DNA from: Deltaproteobacteria bacterium
Lineage (GTDB): Bacteria > Desulfobacterota > Binatia > Binatales > Binataceae
Direction: 5' to 3'
Assembly (NCBI GenBank): GCA_021794015.1
Contig: JAJYRQ010000004.1
Span: 1 to 64,000 of the forward strand
Length of the DNA stretch: 64,000 nt
A model generated the notes under the pieces. It made no database searches. It saw nothing but the letters and a program-made list of their open reading frames with translations, and was not told the DNA's origin. Both the position numbers and the translations under genes were made by a program. This document shows positions 45,313 through 57,954 of this stretch, one piece after another. Position 1 is the first letter of the stretch, and every line of letters begins with the position of its first letter.

Positions 45313-46506
45313 ATGCGCCTGCCTGAGAGTATTTTCCGCGAGTACCGGTTCTCCGAGGCCGAGCGCTCGGATCGCGCCGCCGGCGACCGCGCGCGCCATC
45401 GGCGGAAAATCCGCGAATCCATCCGGGAGAATATCGCCGACATCATCGCCGAGGAGTCGATCATCGGCAAGGACCGCGACCGGATAATCAAGGTGCCGTT
45501 GCGCGGTATCAAGGAGTTCCGCTTCGTCTACGGGCCCAACGCGCCGGGCGTGGCCGAAGGCCAGGGAGACGTCCGGCCGGGACAGGTGATCGGCAAGGTG
45601 GCGCGCGAGGGCGGCAAGGAGGCGGGCAAAGCCGGCGACCAGCCGGGGGTCGACTACTACGAAACGGACGTGACCCTCGATGAGCTTGTCGAGATCATGT
45701 TCGAGGACCTGGAACTGCCCGAGCTGGAGCGCAAGGCGCTGCGCCAGGTGGAAACGGCGCGCACGGTAAAGCGCAAGGGCTACCGGCACGTCGGGATTAG
45801 GGCTCGGCTCGACAAGCGGCGCACCGCGCGGCAGCGGGTGATGCGCCGGCTGGCCAGCCGCGGCGCCGCGGCGACCCCCGCAGCGAGCGCCGAGGAGCGG
45901 CGCTTTCCCTTCCACGAGGACGATCTGCGCTACCGGCACGTGGTGGCCGACACGCGCGAGGAGTCCAACGCCGTGGTGATCTGCATCATGGACACTTCGG
46001 GCTCGATGGATATGATGAAGCGCTACCTGGCCAGGAGCTTCTTTTTTCTGCTCTACCAGTTTATCTCGGTGCGCTACCACAACGTCGAGCTCGTCTTCAT
46101 CGCCCATCACACCGAGGCGCGGGAGGTGAGCGAGGAGGAGTTCTTCCACAAAGGCGAGTCGGGCGGGACCTTTATTTCGTCGGGTTACGCGAAGGCGCTC
46201 GAGATCATCTCGCAGCGCTACCATCCGTCGCTGTGGAACGTCTATGCGTTTCACTGCTCGGACGGCGACAATTTCGATTCCGACAACGAGGCGGCGCTCA
46301 GTGCCGGCCAGGAGCTGGCCGAGCTGTGCAACCTGTTCGGCTACGGCGAGATAAAGCCGCTAGGGTCGCGCTACTATGAGTCGTCGATGCTGCATATTTT
46401 CCGGCAGCTCGAAGCGGAGAATTTTCACGCCGTGCTGATCGAACGCAAGGAAGACATCTGGCCGGCCTTCAAGAGCTTTCTTTCCAAGGAGCGGGTTGCC
46501 GAGTAG
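45313..46506 (+). CDS. yeaH: YeaH/DUF444-family VWA protein
   Basis: Start at ATG 45313 (MRLPESIFREYRFSEAERSD), 397 residues; the long upstream extension is spurious. The N-terminal region has IKVPLRGIKEFRFVYG, typical of DUF444. A von Willebrand A domain follows with MDTSGSMDMMKRYLARSFFFLLY (MIDAS at about residue 230). It forms, with PrkA and SpoVR, the conserved stress-response module. Confidence 0.94.
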   Translation: MRLPESIFREYRFSEAERSDRAAGDRARHRRKIRESIRENIADIIAEESIIGKDRDRIIKVPLRGIKEFRFVYGPNAPGVAEGQGDVRPGQVIGKVAREGGKEAGKAGDQPGVDYYETDVTLDELVEIMFEDLELPELERKALRQVETARTVKRKGYRHVGIRARLDKRRTARQRVMRRLASRGAAATPAASAEERRFPFHEDDLRYRHVVADTREESNAVVICIMDTSGSMDMMKRYLARSFFFLLYQFISVRYHNVELVFIAHHTEAREVSEEEFFHKGESGGTFISSGYAKALEIISQRYHPSLWNVYAFHCSDGDNFDSDNEAALSAGQELAELCNLFGYGEIKPLGSRYYESSMLHIFRQLEAENFHAVLIERKEDIWPAFKSFLSKERVAE

Positions 46507-46540
46507 GAGCGGGCGGCGCCCGGGACCCGGGCCGCAGGCG

Positions 46541-47971
46541 ATGGCGAGCTACGAGCTTAAGGAACTGATCGAGTGGGACGCGCGCATCCGCGACAAGGCC
46601 GCGCAGTTCGGACTCGACTGCTTCGACCAGGAATTCGAGATTTGCGACCATGCCGGGATGCTCGGCTACATGGCCTACTCGGGCATGCCCTCGCACTACC
46701 CGCACTGGTCGTACGGCAAGGCCTACGAGAAGCTCAAGACGCTTTACGACCACGGCGTCACCGGATTGCCCTACGAGATGGTGATCAACGCCAACCCGGC
46801 GATTGCCTACCTGATGCGGGACAACACGCTCTTGCTGCAGGTTCTGACGATTGCGCACGTTTACGGGCACAACGATTTTTTCAAGAACAACTACACCTTC
46901 CGCACCACCAAGCCCGCGCTCACGGTCGAGCTGTTCAAGGCCCATGCGCTGCGCCTGCGCCGCTATGTCGAGGACCCCTCGATCGGCATCGACAAGGTCG
47001 AGCGGCTGCTTGATGCGGCCCACGCGCTCGCTTACCAGTGCCGGCGCAACCTGGCGATCCGCAAGCTTGACCGGCGCGAGCAGGAAACGCGGCTCATCGA
47101 GCAGGCGCAGCCGCGTCACGACCCGTTCCGCCAGCTCCATCCGCGCCTGGTGCCGCCCGAGCCCGATCTCAACCGGGTGCCGCTTGAGCCGGACGAAGAC
47201 CTACTGCTGTTTATTCGCGATCACAACCCGCGCCTCGCGGACTGGGAAAAAGACGTTTTGACCATCCTGGATCAGGAGGCCAAGTACTTCCTGCCGATGA
47301 TCGAGACCAAGATCATGAACGAGGGATGGGCCAGCTACTGGCACAAACGCGTGCTCGAGGCGCTAGCGCTGGACCAGGGGCTCAGCCTTGAATTCATCGT
47401 CCGGCACAACCAGGTCCTGCGTCCGATTCCCGGGCAGATAAATCCCTACCGTCTCGGCTTCAAGGTCTGGGAGGACATCTATCGGCGCCACACCGAGCCA
47501 ACGCCAGAGGAGGTGCGCAAGTACGGGGCGCCGACCAAGTCGGGCATCGAGAAGCTTTTCGAGGCGCGCGAGGTCGAGCGCGACACCTCCTTTTTGCGCC
47601 GCTACCTGACCGAGGAGCTGATGCGCGAGCTGGGGCTGTTCGAGTTCGAGGCCAACGGCGAGGACCTGGTGGTAAGCCGGGTCTCCGACGAGGAGGGTTG
47701 GCGCGCCGTCAAGGAGACGCTTATCAAGAACCAGGGCTCGGGCTCGATCCCGGTCGTCAAAGTGGAGGACGCCGACTTTGGCCAGAGCCGCACGCTCTAC
47801 CTAAAGCACTACCACGACGGGCGGGACCTCCAGCTCGAGTACGCCGAGAAGACGCTGGCCTACGTCTTTCGCCTGTGGGAGCGCGAGTGCGTGCTGGAGA
47901 CCGTGCTGCAGGGCCGCCGCTCGATTCTTTGCTACAACGATCGGGGCTTCTCGATGCGCGCGCTGAAGTAG
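46541..47971 (+). CDS. spoVR: SpoVR family protein
   Basis: A 476-residue protein starting at ATG 46541. It has the typical N-terminal part ICDHAGMLGYMAYSGMPSHYPHWSYGK (in the region 40-70), VYGHNDFFKNN, and the conserved HKRVLEALA and RFNPYRLGF-type segment (here INPYRLGFKVWEDIYRR). It is the third member of the prkA-yeaH-spoVR operon; its biochemical role is not known. Confidence 0.94.
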   Translation: MASYELKELIEWDARIRDKAAQFGLDCFDQEFEICDHAGMLGYMAYSGMPSHYPHWSYGKAYEKLKTLYDHGVTGLPYEMVINANPAIAYLMRDNTLLLQVLTIAHVYGHNDFFKNNYTFRTTKPALTVELFKAHALRLRRYVEDPSIGIDKVERLLDAAHALAYQCRRNLAIRKLDRREQETRLIEQAQPRHDPFRQLHPRLVPPEPDLNRVPLEPDEDLLLFIRDHNPRLADWEKDVLTILDQEAKYFLPMIETKIMNEGWASYWHKRVLEALALDQGLSLEFIVRHNQVLRPIPGQINPYRLGFKVWEDIYRRHTEPTPEEVRKYGAPTKSGIEKLFEAREVERDTSFLRRYLTEELMRELGLFEFEANGEDLVVSRVSDEEGWRAVKETLIKNQGSGSIPVVKVEDADFGQSRTLYLKHYHDGRDLQLEYAEKTLAYVFRLWERECVLETVLQGRRSILCYNDRGFSMRALK

Positions 47972-48030
47972 CTTTGCCGCCGCACAGCGGCCCTCCCGCT
48001 TGACCGTACCGCGCGGCGGGAGCGCGCCGA

Positions 48031-50901
48031 TCAGACCGCAGGCACCAGGGCGCGGCGCAGAACCTGCGCCAGATGGAGCGGGACGCGCTCGGGACAGAAC
48101 TGCCTAAGCTGCGCGCGGCAGGCAAAGCCGTCGGCGATGACCAGTGTGCCGGGCGCAGCCGAGTCTACCGCCGGGATGAGCAGGCGTTCGCCGATGCGGC
48201 GCGAAAGCTCGAAACGGCGCCGGTCGTAGCCGAAAGCGCCGGCCATCCCGCAGCAGCCGGCATCGAGCGCCTCCACCTCCAGACCGTCCACCCGGCCAAG
48301 CGCAGCCAGCTCGTCGTCCAGCCCGGCCAGCGCCTTTTGGTGGCAATGGCCGTGGAGCAGGGCGCGGCCCGCGAGGGCGAAGCCGGCCGGCAAAGCGGGT
48401 GCGCGGGCGACGAATTCGCCCAGAAGAAAGGTATGCTCCGCCACCAGCCCCGCATCGCGGTCGCCGGGGAACATCGCCAAAAGCTCGTCGCGCAGGGTAA
48501 GCGTGCAGCTCGGCTCGAGGCCGACGATGCTTATGCCGCGCCGGGCAAACGGAAGCAGCGCGCCTACGCAGCCCGCCAGTCGCCGGCGCGCCCGCTTAAG
48601 CATCCCCTGGTCGTACAGCGGACGCCCGCAGCAGAAGTCGCCCTGCGGCAGCGTTACGCGAAAGCCCAGATGCTCGAGCACCTCGACCGCGGCGCGCCCG
48701 ATCTCGGGCTCGAAAAAATTGGTGAAGGTGTCGGGAAAAAGCGCCACCTCGCGAGCACCGGCCGCCGCCGCACGGCGGCTAAGCCAGGCGCGCAGCGGTA
48801 CCGGCGCGGGCTTCGGCAGCCGGCGCTCGGGATGGATGCCGAGCAGCCGCTTGAGAACCGTCTCGGCGATCGGATGGGAGGTAAGCGCGCCGCTGAGGCG
48901 AGGGCCGGCGCTCAACAGCCGGGCCAGTTCATGGATGTGGCCAAAAACATGCCCCGCCAGCGGCCGCAGACGGCGCCGGTAATAATACGCGAGAAACTCC
49001 GCCTTGTAGAGCGCCATATCGACGCCGGACGGGCATTCGCTCTTGCACGCCTTGCACGAAAGGCAGAGTTCGAGCGCCTCGTAAAGCGCATCGTCGGCCA
49101 GCCCCCGCTTCAAAAGCGTGCCGCTCAGCGCCTCGTAGAGCATCCGCGCCCGCCCCCGGGTCGAGTGTCGTTCCTCGCGCGTGGCCATGTAGGAGGGGCA
49201 CATCGTGCCGCCCTCGAGCTTGCGGCATTTGCCGATGCCGACGCACTTGAGAGCAGCGCCGGCAAGGCCTTGCTCGCGCTCGAAACTGAAGTGCGTCAGA
49301 GGCGGCGGCGGCTTGGGTCCGGGCGTAAGGCGCAGGTGAGCGTCGACCGGGTCCGGCTCAACGATAATCCCGGGATTCATCCGGCCTTGCGGGTCGAAGG
49401 CGCGCTTGAACTCGGCAAAGGCGGCGGCCAGTTGCGGGCCGAGAATCCGCGCCGTGATTTCCGAGCGGGCCAGGCCGTCGCCATGCTCGCCGGACATCGA
49501 GCCGCCAAATTCGGCCACCAGCTCTCCCAGCGCGAGCATGAAGGCACGGAAATTGGCGATGCCTGCGGCGCTGGTGAAGTCGAAGCTTATCCGGCAGTGT
49601 ACGCATCCCTGCCCGAAGTGTCCGTAGTAGGAGGCGACCCAGAGACCGTGCCGGTCGACCAGGCTGCTTAGGCGGCGCAGGTAGGCGCCCAGGCGCTCGG
49701 GCGCCACGGCCGTGTCTTCCGCGCCGGGCCAGGTGCGCGGGTAGCCGGGCACCACGGCGCTCGAGGCGAGTCCCGAGCCGCGCAATTGCCAGACGGCCAG
49801 CCGCTCGGCGGGCGCGAAGAGCGCGGTTGTGCCGCAAACCTGCCGGCATTTACCCGCCTCGGCGAGCAGCTCCTGCCCCTTTTGCCGCAAAGCTTCGGCG
49901 TTCTCGGCGCCGATCTCGACCAGCAGAAAGGCCCGCCCTGCAGGGAGCAAGCGCGTTGCCGGCAGCCCTCTTAGCCGCGCGAAATGAAACAGCCGGTCGT
50001 CGAACCCTTCCAGGGCTTGCGGCCGGTGCTCCATGATCCAAGGTACCTGGTCGGCGGCCGAGAAGACGTCGTCGAAACCAAGCACGATCAATGCGGCGCT
50101 CGCAGGCTTGGGCGCCAGCGCCAGGGTGGCGCTCAAGACCAGTGCCAGCGTGCCTTCAGAGCCGACGAGCGCGCGCGCCGGGTTGAAGCCGTTTTCCTCG
50201 AGCAGTTGGTCGAGGTTGTAGCCCGAGACCCGCCGGGGGATGCGCGGGTAGGCGCGGCGCACCGGCTCGGCGTAGCGCCGGCCAATCTCGCGCAGCGCGG
50301 CGAACAGGCGTGCCGCCCGGCCGCCGGCCGCCACGGCCGCCTCCAACTCGACGGCGTCCATGGGGCCCAGGGCAAGGCGCGTTCCGTCGTAGAGCAGCAC
50401 TTCGAGCCGCTCCAGGTTGTCGGCCGTCTTGCCGTAGGCCGCCGAGTGAGCGCCGCAGGCGTTGTTGCCGACCATGCCGCCGATCGTACAGCGGTCGGCC
50501 GTGGTCGGGTCGGGAGCGAAGACAAGACCGTACTTGGCGAGCTGCGCGTTGAGCAGGCTCGGCACCACGCCGGGCTCGACCACCGCCAGGCGCCGTTCGG
50601 CGTCCACCACGCGCACGCGGGTCATGTACTTGGAGAAGTCGAGCACCAGCGCCGCGTTGCACGCCTGACCGCCGAGGCTGGTGCCGCCGCCGCGCGCCAG
50701 GACCGGCATGCCGTTTTCGCGGGCCAGCGCAAGAGCCGCCGCGACGTCGGCCTCGTGGCGCGGCATCACCACGCCCAGCGGCACCCGGCGATAGTTCGAG
50801 GCGTCGGTTGAGTAGGCGGCGACGGTCCCGGCGTCGAAGCGCACCTCTCCCTCGACCGATTGGGCGAGCTTGCGGGCCAACTTTTCGAAGGCGCGACTCA
50901 T
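48031..50901 (-). CDS. FAD-binding and 4Fe-4S oxidoreductase (D-2-hydroxyacid dehydrogenase, YdiJ-like)
   Basis: This 956-residue protein joins an FAD domain and an iron-sulfur domain. The FAD-binding_4 motif is RGGGTSLGGQACN, with GGMVGNNACGAHSAAYGKT after it; the C-terminal part of the flavoprotein runs to about 530. Two 4Fe-4S motifs follow: CVGIGKCRK...MCPSYM at about 550-570 and CLSCKACKSECPSG at about 610. Two CCG domains end the protein (FCCGRP near 754 and CCGMAG near 884). Proteins of this design oxidise D-lactate, glycolate or D-2-hydroxyglutarate. It is convergent with spoVR. Confidence 0.92.
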   Translation of the reverse strand: MSRAFEKLARKLAQSVEGEVRFDAGTVAAYSTDASNYRRVPLGVVMPRHEADVAAALALARENGMPVLARGGGTSLGGQACNAALVLDFSKYMTRVRVVDAERRLAVVEPGVVPSLLNAQLAKYGLVFAPDPTTADRCTIGGMVGNNACGAHSAAYGKTADNLERLEVLLYDGTRLALGPMDAVELEAAVAAGGRAARLFAALREIGRRYAEPVRRAYPRIPRRVSGYNLDQLLEENGFNPARALVGSEGTLALVLSATLALAPKPASAALIVLGFDDVFSAADQVPWIMEHRPQALEGFDDRLFHFARLRGLPATRLLPAGRAFLLVEIGAENAEALRQKGQELLAEAGKCRQVCGTTALFAPAERLAVWQLRGSGLASSAVVPGYPRTWPGAEDTAVAPERLGAYLRRLSSLVDRHGLWVASYYGHFGQGCVHCRISFDFTSAAGIANFRAFMLALGELVAEFGGSMSGEHGDGLARSEITARILGPQLAAAFAEFKRAFDPQGRMNPGIIVEPDPVDAHLRLTPGPKPPPPLTHFSFEREQGLAGAALKCVGIGKCRKLEGGTMCPSYMATREERHSTRGRARMLYEALSGTLLKRGLADDALYEALELCLSCKACKSECPSGVDMALYKAEFLAYYYRRRLRPLAGHVFGHIHELARLLSAGPRLSGALTSHPIAETVLKRLLGIHPERRLPKPAPVPLRAWLSRRAAAAGAREVALFPDTFTNFFEPEIGRAAVEVLEHLGFRVTLPQGDFCCGRPLYDQGMLKRARRRLAGCVGALLPFARRGISIVGLEPSCTLTLRDELLAMFPGDRDAGLVAEHTFLLGEFVARAPALPAGFALAGRALLHGHCHQKALAGLDDELAALGRVDGLEVEALDAGCCGMAGAFGYDRRRFELSRRIGERLLIPAVDSAAPGTLVIADGFACRAQLRQFCPERVPLHLAQVLRRALVPAV

Positions 50902-51065
50902 CGTCTGTCATCGGCGCTGCGTGGACCGCGCCCCCGAGGTCTGGAGCGAGCGTCCTGGTTGGCGCGCGGCCGGCTGGGGTTGCTGTGCTGGCAGGGGCGC
51001 CTGGTTCTCGTTCGTGGGCTTGGGCGCCGGCGCGTTTGCGGGACCGGCGCCGCTCTGCGGCCGGC

Positions 51066-51464
51066 TCACCCCATGGAGGAGCAGGAGACAGGCTCAAGCT
51101 CGAAGAGCACTCTCACCTCGTTGGGTCCGCGCCACGGGTACTTGTCCTTGCCGAGATATTTTTTGGCGAGGAAGTCGATATGCTGGTCGGCTCCCTCCTC
51201 GGTGACGCGGGCGACCCGGCCGCGGATTTGCAGGAAGCGGTAGGGATTGTCGGGGTCTGCGATGGCGAGAGCGACGCGGGCGTTCTTCTGCATGTTGCGG
51301 GTCTTGACCCGGCCGCGCGCAGTGTTAACCAGAATTCGGCCGTTACGGTAGTCGACCCAGACGGGCGTGACCTGCGGCGAGCCGTCAGGCATGACAGTGG
51401 CCAGGTTGGCAAAAGCCTTCTTTTGGGTAAGTAAATCGAGGTAGTTTTCCGGTATTGCGCTCAT
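51066..51464 (-). CDS. PPOX-class (pyridoxamine oxidase-like) F420/flavin-binding protein
   Basis: The ATG at 51464 is favoured: GGAGG lies 8 bases before it; the product is 132 residues. FANLATVMPDGSPQVTPVWVDYRNGRILVNTA is a pattern of PPOX-class F420- or FMN-dependent enzymes (described here over residues 18-50), followed by KTRNMQKNARVALAIADPDNPYRFLQIRG. The substrate cannot be inferred. Confidence 0.85.
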   Translation of the reverse strand: MSAIPENYLDLLTQKKAFANLATVMPDGSPQVTPVWVDYRNGRILVNTARGRVKTRNMQKNARVALAIADPDNPYRFLQIRGRVARVTEEGADQHIDFLAKKYLGKDKYPWRGPNEVRVLFELEPVSCSSMG

Positions 51465-51758
51465 CGTGCTCACCTCCTGCTGGGCGCGGGAATGGGTTAG
51501 ACTACTACTCTAGCATCGGCATCGGCTCCGGTAAGCAGCCGGCCCTTAGAGCGCAGGGCGCGCCGACCGGGTATGCCGCCGACCGGCGGCGCCCGAGCGG
51601 CCGCGGGCAGCCGAGGCCTCGGGGCCAGGCACGGGCTTCGGGTTTTCGTGGCGGCGGCATTTGACTGGGCCGTCCGGGTCGGGTATTAGCCGATATTAAG
51701 GCCGGTGGCGCTCAAGGCGGGGGAAGCCAGCCGGAATCAACCGCAAGGTGAGCAAACC

Positions 51759-52313
51759 ATGGCTTTTTTCAACAAAGAAGCGGAGAGGAACATCCGGCCT
51801 GAGAGCGCGGGCAAAGCGCCGCTTCAGGCTCAACCGCAGCCGAGCACCATCTCCCCGGTGGGACCGATGCCGGAAAGAAACGTTGCCCCGCGCGCAAGCC
51901 TCCCGGAAATGGCCGGAAACGTCAAAGCCTACCTGGACACCGGCACCAGGGTGAGCGGCAAGCTTTTCTTCGAAGGTCCGGCCCGGATCGACGGACAAAT
52001 CGAGGGCGAAATTTCCGCCAAGGAAACGGTGATAATCGGCGAGAGCGCCGTGGTCAACGCCCAGGTGCGGGCGGCCACTATCATCGTTGCCGGCCGGGTC
52101 AACGGCGATCTCATCGCCGCAGAGCGGATCGAGGTCAGGCCGTCGGCCAAGGTAGTCGGCAATCTCACCACGCCGGTGCTGGTCATACAAGAAGGGGCGT
52201 TGTTCGAGGGGCACTGCACGATGCAGGTTGAGGCGGTGAGGGAGGGCAAGGTGGCCGCTTTGCATAAGGAGGAGCGGGCGCCCCAGGCTGCGGTCGCGCA
52301 GAAGCAGGTTTGA
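51759..52313 (+). CDS. Bactofilin
   Basis: The start at ATG 51759 has AGGTG upstream; 184 residues. A disordered, Pro-rich N-terminus leads into a right-handed beta-helix: KLFFEGPARIDGQIEGEISAK, VVNAQVRAATIIVAGRVNGD and RIEVRPSAKVVGNLTTPVLVIQEGALFEG are split over residues 62-145. Bactofilins form cytoskeletal filaments. In related bacteria a bactofilin gene often precedes the ATP synthase operon, as here. Confidence 0.93.
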   Translation: MAFFNKEAERNIRPESAGKAPLQAQPQPSTISPVGPMPERNVAPRASLPEMAGNVKAYLDTGTRVSGKLFFEGPARIDGQIEGEISAKETVIIGESAVVNAQVRAATIIVAGRVNGDLIAAERIEVRPSAKVVGNLTTPVLVIQEGALFEGHCTMQVEAVREGKVAALHKEERAPQAAVAQKQV

Positions 52314-52392
52314 ACCGCGGGCAGGATTTCCCGGTTCGCGTTTTTCTGCAACCGGCACGTGCCGGTTCGGATCAAGGTGAGCGGTAGCTGGT

Positions 52393-52848
52393 ATGCATAT
52401 TCCGCCGGAGTGGGGGAATTTCTTTGCCCTGGTTGTCTCTTTTCTCATTTTTTGGTTTATATTTGGTAGGCTTTTCTTTAAGCCTTATCTCCGCCTGATT
52501 GAGCGTCGCGAGGGCCACCTAAGGCAGCTCGAGGAGTCGGCCCAGCGGCTTCGCCGAGAAGAAGAGGCGGCGCTGGAAGCTCGCCGGCAAGCGCTTGCGC
52601 AGTTGGAGCGCGAACTGACCGCGCGCAGAGAGGAGGCGCTCAGACAGGCGGAGTTGGAGGCGGTGAGTACGGTAGAGCAGGCGCGATCTGCGGCCAGGGC
52701 CTCGCTTGAGGCGACGGCCAGGCAGATCAGCTCTGAGCTGGAAGGCGCGAAAGCCGAATTGGAACAAGCGGGTCAGGCGCTGGGCCGGGAGCTGGTCGAC
52801 CGACTTGTGACGGAGCTGCGCGGCGGTACGCCGGCGCAACAGCTTTAA
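52393..52848 (+). CDS. atpF': F1Fo ATP synthase subunit b'
   Basis: This 151-residue protein has an N-terminal membrane helix (FFALVVSFLIFWFIFGRLFF) and a long charged helix, the form of subunit b'. A second b-type gene follows directly, as in lineages with heterodimeric peripheral stalks. Start ATG 52393. Confidence 0.93.
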   Translation: MHIPPEWGNFFALVVSFLIFWFIFGRLFFKPYLRLIERREGHLRQLEESAQRLRREEEAALEARRQALAQLERELTARREEALRQAELEAVSTVEQARSAARASLEATARQISSELEGAKAELEQAGQALGRELVDRLVTELRGGTPAQQL

Positions 52849-52859
52849 GGGCAGGGCGC

Positions 52860-53453
52860 GTGCTTGGGGGAAGGGTGCGCTTAGCAGCGGCACAGGCGGC
52901 ATTCTCTGCGGTGCTGGTCTTTTCGTCGCCGGCCTGGGCGGGTGAGGGCGAAGCGGCGGCTGCGGGGTCGGGCCTAAGTTTATTCTTTTACGCGGTCAAC
53001 TTTTTGCTTTTTGTCTGGCTGCTCAGGCGCTTCCTGATGCCGCCGGCAAAGCTCTTTTTCCGCCAGCGCGCGGACCAGGTGCGTGAGAGCCTGGAGCGGG
53101 CGAACGCCGACTTCGCCGAGGCGGAGCAGAAGGCCGAGCGGGCGCGCGCGGCGATGGCCGCGTTCGAGGCGGAAAAGGCGCGCCTTGCTGAGGCGGTGCA
53201 GGCACAGACGGCCGTGCTTACCCAGCGCCTGACGCGCCTGGCCCGGGAAAACGCCGCCCGCATCGCCAGGGACGCCGAGATGACCGCCCGCGCGATGGAG
53301 GAAAACGCGCGCCGGGAGGTGCGCCGCCGCCTGGCCCGCGGCGCGGCGGCCACGGCACGGGAGATGCTCGTGCGCCAACTCGGGAACGAGGACCGGGCCC
53401 GCTTGATCGGCCGGTTTGTCCGCCAAGCCGCTAGGGAGCGTCGGGCAGGATGA
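52860..53453 (+). CDS. atpF: F1Fo ATP synthase subunit b
   Basis: A GTG-started, 197-residue subunit. A cleavable-looking hydrophobic N-terminus (AAFSAVLVFSSPAWA) precedes the main membrane helix (LFFYAVNFLLFVWLLRRFLM), then a long charged helix rich in Ala/Glu/Arg. The signal-like start is seen in b subunits of delta-type bacteria. It overlaps atpH by 4 bases. Confidence 0.9.
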   Translation: MLGGRVRLAAAQAAFSAVLVFSSPAWAGEGEAAAAGSGLSLFFYAVNFLLFVWLLRRFLMPPAKLFFRQRADQVRESLERANADFAEAEQKAERARAAMAAFEAEKARLAEAVQAQTAVLTQRLTRLARENAARIARDAEMTARAMEENARREVRRRLARGAAATAREMLVRQLGNEDRARLIGRFVRQAARERRAG

Positions 53454-53992
53454 ACCGCGGGTCGCGAGCGGCCAGACGCTACGCCCGGGCGCTGCTCGAA
53501 CTTGGCGACGGCGAGCCGGCGCGGCTTGCGGCCTGGGGCGAGGAGCTCGGGCGCCTGGCCGAGACGTTCGAGGCGGCCGAACTGCGCGCCGTGGTCTTTT
53601 CGCCCGAGCTTTCGCAGGAACGCAGGCTTGGGCTCCTGGCCAGAGTGAGCGAGCTTTTGGGCTTAAGCTATCCGGTGCGATCACTAGCCGCGGTGGCGGC
53701 GCGTCACGGCAGGCTTGCCGAGATGGGTGCCATCGCCGACGCTTACGCCGCGTTGCTCGACCAAATGTTGGGCAGGACGCGCGCCAGGCTCAGCTTCGCC
53801 CAGGCGCCCTCCGACCGGGAGGTCCAGGAAGTGGTCCGGGCGCTCGAGCGCCTGACCGGCAAGACCGTGCTGGCCACGGTGGCGCTCGATCCGGCGCTGG
53901 TGGGCGGCGTGGTCGCCGAGGTTGAAGGGAAAATTTACGACGCGAGCCTGGTCGGGATGCTGGCCGAGGCAGAACGGCGGCTCGCCGGTTAA
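53450..53992 (+). CDS. atpH: F1Fo ATP synthase subunit delta
   Basis: A 180-residue subunit joining the peripheral stalk to F1. [19 protein letters not shown] at the N-terminus and the late [21 protein letters not shown] are the two family hallmarks. It overlaps atpF by 4 bases and is 23 bases before atpA. Confidence 0.95.
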   Translation: MNRGSRAARRYARALLELGDGEPARLAAWGEELGRLAETFEAAELRAVVFSPELSQERRLGLLARVSELLGLSYPVRSLAAVAARHGRLAEMGAIADAYAALLDQMLGRTRARLSFAQAPSDREVQEVVRALERLTGKTVLATVALDPALVGGVVAEVEGKIYDASLVGMLAEAERRLAG

Positions 53993-54015
53993 ACAGGCAG
54001 GAATCGCGGTCACCA

Positions 54016-55560
54016 ATGGTACAGATAAAACCCGCTGAAATCAGCGCCATTCTGCAGGATGAAATTCGGGCCTTCGAGGGGGGCCCGAGCGTGCGCGAAA
54101 CGGGCCGCGTGCTCTCCTGCGGCGACGGTATCGCCCGCATCTACGGCCTTGACAACGCCGCCGCGGCCGAGCTGCTCGAGTTCCCCCACGGCATCTACGG
54201 CATGGTGCTCAACCTCGAGGAGGACAACGTCGGCGCCGCGCTGTTTGGCGACCCGCAGGCGGTGCGCGAGGGCGACGAGGTGAAGCGCACCGGCCGCATC
54301 GCGCAGGTCCCCGTGGGCGACGCGCTTTTGGGGCGCGTAGTGAACGCCCTGGGACAGCCGATTGACGGCAAGGGGCCTGCCGAAACCTCCAGCTACCGGC
54401 TGATCGAGGTCAAAGGGCCGGGGATCATCAAGCGCCAACCGGTCAAAGAGCCGCTGCAGACCGGGCTCAAGGTGCTCGACTCGATGATCCAGATCGGGCG
54501 CGGCCAGCGCGAGCTTATCATCGGCGACCGGCAGACGGGCAAGACCGCGATCGCGCTGGACGTGATCATCAACCAGCGCGGGCAGGACGTCTACTGCGTC
54601 TACGTTGCGATCGGCCAGAAGCGTTCGACGGTGGCGCAGGTGGTCGAAAAGCTGGCGCGCTACGGCGCGATGGAATACACGACGGTGGTTGCGGCCACGG
54701 CCTCGGAGGCGGCGCCGCTGCAATTTATTGCGCCTTACGCGGGCTGCGCGATTGGCGAGTACTTCCGCGACCGGGGAAAGCACGCGCTGCTGATCTACGA
54801 CGACCTGACCAAGCATGCGCAGGCTTACCGGCAGTTGGCGCTGCTGTTGCGCCGTCCGCCGGGGCGCGAGGCCTATCCCGGCGACGTCTTTTACCTGCAC
54901 TCGCGGCTTTTGGAGCGGGCCGCCAAGATGAGCGAGGAGATGGGCGGCGGATCGCTTACCGCGCTGCCGATAATCGAGACCCAGGCGGGCGACGTCTCCT
55001 CGTATATTCCCACCAACGTTATCTCGATTACCGACGGGCAGATCGTTCTGGACAGCGATCTCTTCTACTCCGGCATCAGGCCGGCGGTGAACGTCGGGCT
55101 GTCGGTCTCGCGAGTGGGCTTTTCGGCCGCAGTCAAGGCGATGAAGCAGGTCGGCGGCACGCTCAAGCTCGACTTGGCGCAGTACCGCGAGATGGCGGCC
55201 TTCGCGCAGTTCGGCTCGGAGCTTGACCCGGCCAGTCGGCAGCTCTTGCATCGCGGCGAACGGCTGGCCGAGATGCTCAAGCAGGACCAGTACCAACCGC
55301 TGCCGATGGAAAAGGAAGTGCTGGTCATTTTTGCCGCCAACGAGGGATACCTGGACCGGCTCGAGGTGCCCCAGGTAAGGCTGTTCGAACAGGGGCTCTA
55401 TGCCTTTTTTGACAGCCGGGGCAAGGAGCTGCTCGACGAAATCCGGAACCAGCGCGAGGTCTCTAACGACCTGCGCCGGCGCTTGGGCGCGGCTTTCGAC
55501 GAGTACTACGCTCAGTTCAGCGCCGGGCAGGGGGGTCCGGACGAGCAGAAGGCGGCCTGA
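54016..55560 (+). CDS. atpA: F1Fo ATP synthase subunit alpha
   Basis: A 514-residue non-catalytic nucleotide-binding subunit. The Walker A is GDRQTGKT (about residue 171), and [37 protein letters not shown] and [20 protein letters not shown] are conserved family segments, named here in pieces. Length and context are normal. Confidence 0.98.
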   Translation: MVQIKPAEISAILQDEIRAFEGGPSVRETGRVLSCGDGIARIYGLDNAAAAELLEFPHGIYGMVLNLEEDNVGAALFGDPQAVREGDEVKRTGRIAQVPVGDALLGRVVNALGQPIDGKGPAETSSYRLIEVKGPGIIKRQPVKEPLQTGLKVLDSMIQIGRGQRELIIGDRQTGKTAIALDVIINQRGQDVYCVYVAIGQKRSTVAQVVEKLARYGAMEYTTVVAATASEAAPLQFIAPYAGCAIGEYFRDRGKHALLIYDDLTKHAQAYRQLALLLRRPPGREAYPGDVFYLHSRLLERAAKMSEEMGGGSLTALPIIETQAGDVSSYIPTNVISITDGQIVLDSDLFYSGIRPAVNVGLSVSRVGFSAAVKAMKQVGGTLKLDLAQYREMAAFAQFGSELDPASRQLLHRGERLAEMLKQDQYQPLPMEKEVLVIFAANEGYLDRLEVPQVRLFEQGLYAFFDSRGKELLDEIRNQREVSNDLRRRLGAAFDEYYAQFSAGQGGPDEQKAA

Positions 55561-55587
55561 GCGGGGCCCCTATCCCGGCGTACCTCG

Positions 55588-57937
<2,350 letters not shown>

Positions 57938-57954
57938 CAGGCCGAGAGCGGCGC